A stretch of DNA of 7,625 nt from an uncultured Oscillospiraceae bacterium. GTDB lineage: Bacteria; Bacillota; Clostridia; Oscillospirales; Oscillospiraceae. The notes below the pieces were generated by a model. The model was not told the origin of the DNA, searched no databases, and worked only from the letters and a program-made list of their open reading frames with translations. Position numbers and translations under genes: made by a program. Below, piece after piece: positions 4,253 through 7,625 of the stretch. How positions within the stretch are numbered: position 1 is the first letter of the stretch; the number at the start of each line of letters is the position of its first letter. The stretch is from the NCBI GenBank assembly GCA_937915075.1, contig CALDMA010000025.1, forward strand, positions 1 through 7,625, in the 5' to 3' direction.

Positions 4253-6043
4253 ATGACGACCAGTGATGAACGCATTACCTCAGTCAGCAAAAATATTCAA
4301 GAGAAAGCGAACCTAATTTGGAATGTTGCGAACACTCTGTTTGGCGCATTCAAGCCCCATGAGTATGGCCTCGTTATTCTTCCTATGGTAGTCATCAAAC
4401 GCTTTCATGACTGCCTGCTGCCGACCCACGATGCGGTTTTGGATACCTGCAAAAAGGTGGAGCATCTCGCCGTCAAGGACGGGTTCTTGAGGAAAGCATC
4501 CGGCTACCAGTTTTACAACATCAGTCCTTATACCTTTGAGACGCTGAAGGCGGACCCGGAGGGCATTAACGACAACTTCCGCGCTTACATCAATGGCTTC
4601 TCCGACAACATTCAGGACATCCTCACCCGCATGAACTTCTCCGCTCAAATCGACCGTATGGAGGAGGCCGGCCTGCTGTATCAGGTCATTGTGGACTTCT
4701 GCTCTGAGCAGGCTGATATGCGCCCTGAGAAAATCTCTGCGGTGGATATGGGCTATATCTTCGAGAACCTTGTCCAGCGCTTTTCCGAATCCTACAACGA
4801 GGAAGCCGGAGCGCATTTTACCAGCCGCGACATTATTTACCTGATGTGCGACCTGCTGATTACCGGTGATAAGAACGCATTTCGCGGCGACGGTATCACC
4901 AAGACGGTCTACGACATGACGATGGGGACCAGCCAGATGCTCACCTGCATGGAGGAGCGCCTGAAGCAGTTGGATGCCGATGCGGATGTCACCTGCTTCG
5001 GTCAGGAGCTGAATCCCTTTACCTTTGGCATTGCCAAGGCGGATATGCTGATTCGCGGCGGAGACCCGGACAATATGCAGTTCGGAGACACACTCAGCGA
5101 CGACAAATTCGACGGCTATGCCTTCGACTACGAAATCTCGAATCCACCGTTCGGTATCGACTGGAAGCGGGAGGCCGCCGAAGTGGAGGCAGAGCATCGC
5201 CGCGGTGCCGCAGGACGCTTTGCTCCGGGACTTCCGAGCAAGAGCGATGGACAGATGCTGTTTATGCTCAACGGGATTTCCAAGCTGAAGCCGGATGGCC
5301 GTATGGCTATCATTCAAAACGGCTCGTCCCTTTTCACCGGCGATGCGGGCTCCGGACAGAGCGAAATTCGCCGTTACCTCATTGAAAACGATTGGCTGGA
5401 CGCTATCGTGCAGCTTCCCAACGACAGCTTTTATAACACCGGTATTGCAACCTATATCTGGATTATCACCAAGGACAAGCCGGAGGAGCACATCGGCAAG
5501 GTCCAACTCATTGACGCTGGCAAATGCTATGAGAGCCGCCGCAAGGCCATCGGCAACAAGCGTGTGGACATCACAGAGCTTTGCCGAAACCTTATCGTGT
5601 CCGCCTACGGCGAGTATACGGATAAGGAATATTCCGTCCCGACCGCCGACGGAAAGACGACCGTTTCCTGCAGGAGCCGCGTGCTCGACAGCGTAAGCCT
5701 CGGTTACTACAAAATCGTGGTGGAAAGCCCCGAGCTGGATGAAAACGACGGCAAGGTCATGAAGCGCGGCAAGCCTGTGGCAGACGCTTCCAAGCGTGAC
5801 ACGGAGAATGTGCCGCTCGACGAAGACATTGACGCCTATTTTGCCCGCGAGGTCCTGCCCTATAATCCGGACGCATGGATTGACAAGAGCAAGACCAAGG
5901 TGGGCTATGAGATTCCCTTCACCCGCACCTTCTATGAGTACAAGCCCATCGAGCCTGCCGCTGACATCGCCAAGCGCATCGAGGCGCACGAGCAGTCGCT
6001 GATGCAGAAGCTCCATGACCTGTTCGGGAAGGACGGTGAGTGA
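4253..6043 (+). CDS. hsdM: Type I restriction-modification DNA methyltransferase (M subunit)
   Basis: A 596-aa protein transfers methyl groups from S-adenosylmethionine to adenine N6 at the sequence chosen by HsdS; the M2S complex methylates, and with HsdR it restricts. ATG 4253 is preferred to the in-frame ATG at 4220 because AAAGGAAG lies eight bases upstream. Residues ~13-160 form the helical HsdM N-terminal domain (IWNVANTLFGAFKPHEYGLV, then ILPMVVIKRFHD). The N6-methylase domain covers ~165-470, with IFENLVQRFSE and EEAGAHFTSRDI. The SAM motif I region is YDMTMGTSQML (221-230), and the catalytic motif IV is NPPF at 297-300. QLPNDSFYNTGIATYIWII follows. Motif I differs from the usual D-P-x-x-G-x-G: position two is Met and the second Gly is Ser. 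Relatives I recall carry GTSQML but with DP. The TGA stop lies one base before hsdS, so the two genes are translationally coupled. Confidence 0.95.
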   Translation: MTTSDERITSVSKNIQEKANLIWNVANTLFGAFKPHEYGLVILPMVVIKRFHDCLLPTHDAVLDTCKKVEHLAVKDGFLRKASGYQFYNISPYTFETLKADPEGINDNFRAYINGFSDNIQDILTRMNFSAQIDRMEEAGLLYQVIVDFCSEQADMRPEKISAVDMGYIFENLVQRFSESYNEEAGAHFTSRDIIYLMCDLLITGDKNAFRGDGITKTVYDMTMGTSQMLTCMEERLKQLDADADVTCFGQELNPFTFGIAKADMLIRGGDPDNMQFGDTLSDDKFDGYAFDYEISNPPFGIDWKREAAEVEAEHRRGAAGRFAPGLPSKSDGQMLFMLNGISKLKPDGRMAIIQNGSSLFTGDAGSGQSEIRRYLIENDWLDAIVQLPNDSFYNTGIATYIWIITKDKPEEHIGKVQLIDAGKCYESRRKAIGNKRVDITELCRNLIVSAYGEYTDKEYSVPTADGKTTVSCRSRVLDSVSLGYYKIVVESPELDENDGKVMKRGKPVADASKRDTENVPLDEDIDAYFAREVLPYNPDAWIDKSKTKVGYEIPFTRTFYEYKPIEPAADIAKRIEAHEQSLMQKLHDLFGKDGE

Positions 6044-6044
6044 T

Positions 6045-7328
6045 ATGACGCCTGCTGCGGGCTATACGGAGATGAAGGACAGCGGAATTGAGTGGGTTGG
6101 AGAGATTCCTGCACATTGGAATATTTTCCCTGCTGGAGGCGTATTTTCAGAAGTTAAGGAAAAGAATGTAGATAACGAGTATAATAACCCATTTTCTTTT
6201 AGATATGGCGAGATTGTTGACAAGAGGGTTGTAGGGGAAATTGATGAAAACATGGAAGAAACGCTTAGTGCGTACCGCGTAGTTTCACCCAATACTATTA
6301 TGCTAAATGGGTTAAACCTCAACTATGACTTTGTATCGCAACGTGTTGCCATTGTAAAACGGAAAGGGATAATCACTTCGGCATATTTAGCCATTCAACC
6401 AGATGAGAAACTTATATATCCGCCTTTCGCGCTCTATCTTTTGAAAGCATACGATTTTCGGCAGGTCCTTCATGGGATTGGTAGTGGCATTCGAAAGACA
6501 CTCAAATATAGTGACTTTAAGAATATTAAAATCATTGCGCCCGAAATGAACGCACAGAAAACCATCGCGGCATACCTCGATACCCAGTGCGCCAAAATCG
6601 ACGAGATAATCGCCGAAGCCAAAGCCAGCATTGAGGACTACAAGAAGTGGAAGGCATCCATCATCTACGAAGCCGTCACTAAGGGCCTCGACCCGACTGT
6701 GGAGATGAAGGACAGCGGGATTGAGTGGATAGGGGAGATACCTAAAGGGTGGAATATCAATGTCCTTTTCCAACTCATTTCCCAAGTAAAAAACAAGAAT
6801 AAAGACTTGGTGGAAACCAATTTGCTGTCTTTGAGCTACGGAAAAATAAAGAGGAAAAGCATTGACCACACAGATGGGCTGATTCCTGCTTCGTTTGATG
6901 GTTACAATATTATCGAAGACGGTGATATTGTTTTACGGCTCACTGACCTTCAAAATGACCAAACAAGCCTCCGCGTTGGACGCGCAACAGAACGCGGTAT
7001 TATTACTTCAGCGTATACAACATTGCGACCTGTGAATTACAAGACATCAAAATTCATTTACTACTTGCTTCATGCATTCGACACCAGAAAAGGTTTTTAT
7101 GGAATGGGTACAGGTGTTCGGCAAGGACTAAATTACGATGAGGTCAAAGTGTTGAAGTTGCCCCTTCCGCCTATTGATGAACAATCCACCATCGCAACCT
7201 ATCTTGATGCTCAGTGTGCCAAAATTGACGAGCTTTCTACCGAAAAACAATCTCTTATTTCCGACCTCGAAGTCTACAAGAAGTCCCTTATCTACGAAGT
7301 TGTGACAGGAAAAAGGAAGGTGTGTTGA
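6045..7328 (+). CDS. hsdS: Type I restriction-modification specificity subunit (S subunit)
   Basis: A 427-aa protein sets the DNA sequence recognised by the methylase and restriction complex. ATG 6045 lies one base after the hsdM stop. It shows the two-fold plan of HsdS: EMKDSGIEWVGEIPAHWNI (residue 9 onward) opens half 1 and EMKDSGIEWIGEIPKGWNI (residue 220 onward) opens half 2. Each half has a target recognition domain containing GIITSAY, and closes with a helical spacer (AYLDTQCAKIDEIIAEAKAS ~176 onward, TYLDAQCAKIDELSTEKQSL ~385 onward) that binds HsdM and sets the gap in a split recognition site. The second spacer ends YKKSLIYEVVTGKRKVC. The recognition domains are visibly AT-richer than hsdM and the spacers. 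The recognition sequence cannot be read from the protein. Confidence 0.95.
   Translation: MTPAAGYTEMKDSGIEWVGEIPAHWNIFPAGGVFSEVKEKNVDNEYNNPFSFRYGEIVDKRVVGEIDENMEETLSAYRVVSPNTIMLNGLNLNYDFVSQRVAIVKRKGIITSAYLAIQPDEKLIYPPFALYLLKAYDFRQVLHGIGSGIRKTLKYSDFKNIKIIAPEMNAQKTIAAYLDTQCAKIDEIIAEAKASIEDYKKWKASIIYEAVTKGLDPTVEMKDSGIEWIGEIPKGWNINVLFQLISQVKNKNKDLVETNLLSLSYGKIKRKSIDHTDGLIPASFDGYNIIEDGDIVLRLTDLQNDQTSLRVGRATERGIITSAYTTLRPVNYKTSKFIYYLLHAFDTRKGFYGMGTGVRQGLNYDEVKVLKLPLPPIDEQSTIATYLDAQCAKIDELSTEKQSLISDLEVYKKSLIYEVVTGKRKVC
6068..6124 (+). repeat. hsdS: HsdS internal direct repeat, first copy (mate 6701-6757)
   Basis: These 57 bases encode the opening of half 1 and recur 633 bases downstream at 6701-6757. 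The first 18 bases (GGAGATGAAGGACAGCGG) are identical, and the rest has scattered changes. Near-identical repeats flanking a recognition domain are potential sites of homologous exchange or slippage. Confidence 0.85.
6561..6605 (+). repeat. hsdS: HsdS internal direct repeat in the spacers (mate 7188-7232)
   Basis: These 45 bases encode TIAAYLDTQCAKIDE and recur at 7188-7232 as TIATYLDAQCAKIDE, differing mostly at third codon positions. Together with the 57-base repeat it brackets each recognition domain with conserved sequence, the usual circularly permuted layout of HsdS. Confidence 0.85.
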
Positions 7329-7329
7329 G

Positions 7330-7625
7330 ATGACAAAGAAGAGCATTGAACGACTGGTATGCGTTGTTGCTGGCTGCGTTTTGACGTTCCTTGTGCAAAA
7401 CCTTTATTGCTTTTTTGCGCATTTCAATGGCGATTGGAGTACAGTGGCAGCCATTGTTGCCGCTGTAGCAGCAGTAGCAGGCGTTTTTGTGAGTGCTATC
7501 ACATATCGCAATTCTGTAAGCCGCAATAGAAAAATCGAAACCTTGAAGGAGTTCTCCTCAATCAGAGAACGCTATCCCAATGTAAGTCCGGATGCACCAC
7601 AGCCTGTAAATGACGCGACGCGCAC
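7330..7625 (+). CDS. Small two-segment membrane protein in the hsd operon (3' end cut by window edge)
   Basis: ATG 7330 lies one base after the hsdS stop, with GGAAGG (7315-7320) upstream, and the frame stays open to the right edge (98 complete codons). The basic start MTKKSIERLV leads into a hydrophobic segment at residues ~11-30 (CVVAGCVLTFLVQNLYCFFA). A short loop HFNGDWS follows, then a second Ala/Val-rich segment ~38-57 (TVAAIVAAVAAVAGVFVSAI), then a basic cytoplasmic tail (YRNSVSRNRKIETLKEFSSI). Positive-inside rules put both termini in the cytoplasm. This layout resembles small proteins of unknown function such as the DUF4760 type, but I cannot confirm membership. The tight spacing means co-translation with hsdS. 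It may be an accessory of the restriction system, a separate defence effector, or a passenger gene. Confidence 0.8.
   Translation, partial: MTKKSIERLVCVVAGCVLTFLVQNLYCFFAHFNGDWSTVAAIVAAVAAVAGVFVSAITYRNSVSRNRKIETLKEFSSIRERYPNVSPDAPQPVNDATR

Noticed and set aside
4313..6016. A 567-codon open frame on the minus strand across hsdM
   Set aside because: It mirrors the hsdM reading frame exactly. High-GC third codon positions keep the opposite strand open. It has no ribosome site and no recognisable domain, while hsdM is certain.

Overview
The window looks like a chromosomal stretch of a Bacillota bacterium, probably a gut-type Clostridia. The evidence is strong GGAGG-type ribosome sites, TTGACA/TATAAT promoters, a Clostridia-like integrase/excisionase pair, and a moderate, mosaic base composition. 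TGA is used as a normal stop in this genome: the excisionase, hsdM and hsdS all end in it. No species assignment is possible from sequence reading alone.

Bases 1-2355 are one end of an integrated mobile element that continues off the left edge. It carries the C-terminal part of a small sigma-factor-like helix-turn-helix protein, a strong hairpin terminator, a candidate promoter overlapping an inverted repeat, an excisionase-like protein, and a tyrosine integrase. The integrase is broken by one in-frame TGA that separates most catalytic residues from the rest, so the element is probably immobile unless another integrase acts on it. Next to it, on the opposite strand, is a tRNA cluster (2357-2634): tRNA-Leu(UAA), a tRNA-fMet fragment that keeps only the 5' half, and an intact initiator tRNA-fMet. 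The cluster has its own consensus promoter (2652-2680) and a terminator (2323-2355) touching the fMet CCA end. The 3' end of tRNA-fMet faces the integrase, the usual geometry for integration into a tRNA gene.

Bases 2681-3852 hold a repeat-rich intergenic stretch, then a type II toxin-antitoxin operon behind a perfect-consensus promoter: a Phd/YefM-type antitoxin, a RelE/ParE-type toxin, an unrecognised 55-aa third ORF, and a strong terminator. A 120-bp element bounded by 23-bp inverted repeats (MITE-like) abuts that terminator.

Bases 4093-7625 are a type I restriction-modification locus. A promoter with an extended -10 is followed by a leader with three consecutive hairpins, two of them perfect 26-bp palindromes that overlap by 5 bases. 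Then come hsdM, hsdS one base later, and one base after that a gene for a small membrane protein that runs off the window. No hsdR is present here. The membrane-protein gene in the operon and the palindromic leader are the least explained parts of the window. The methylase, the specificity subunit and probably an hsdR outside the window would form the host-specificity complex, while the toxin-antitoxin pair probably helps stabilise the locus.
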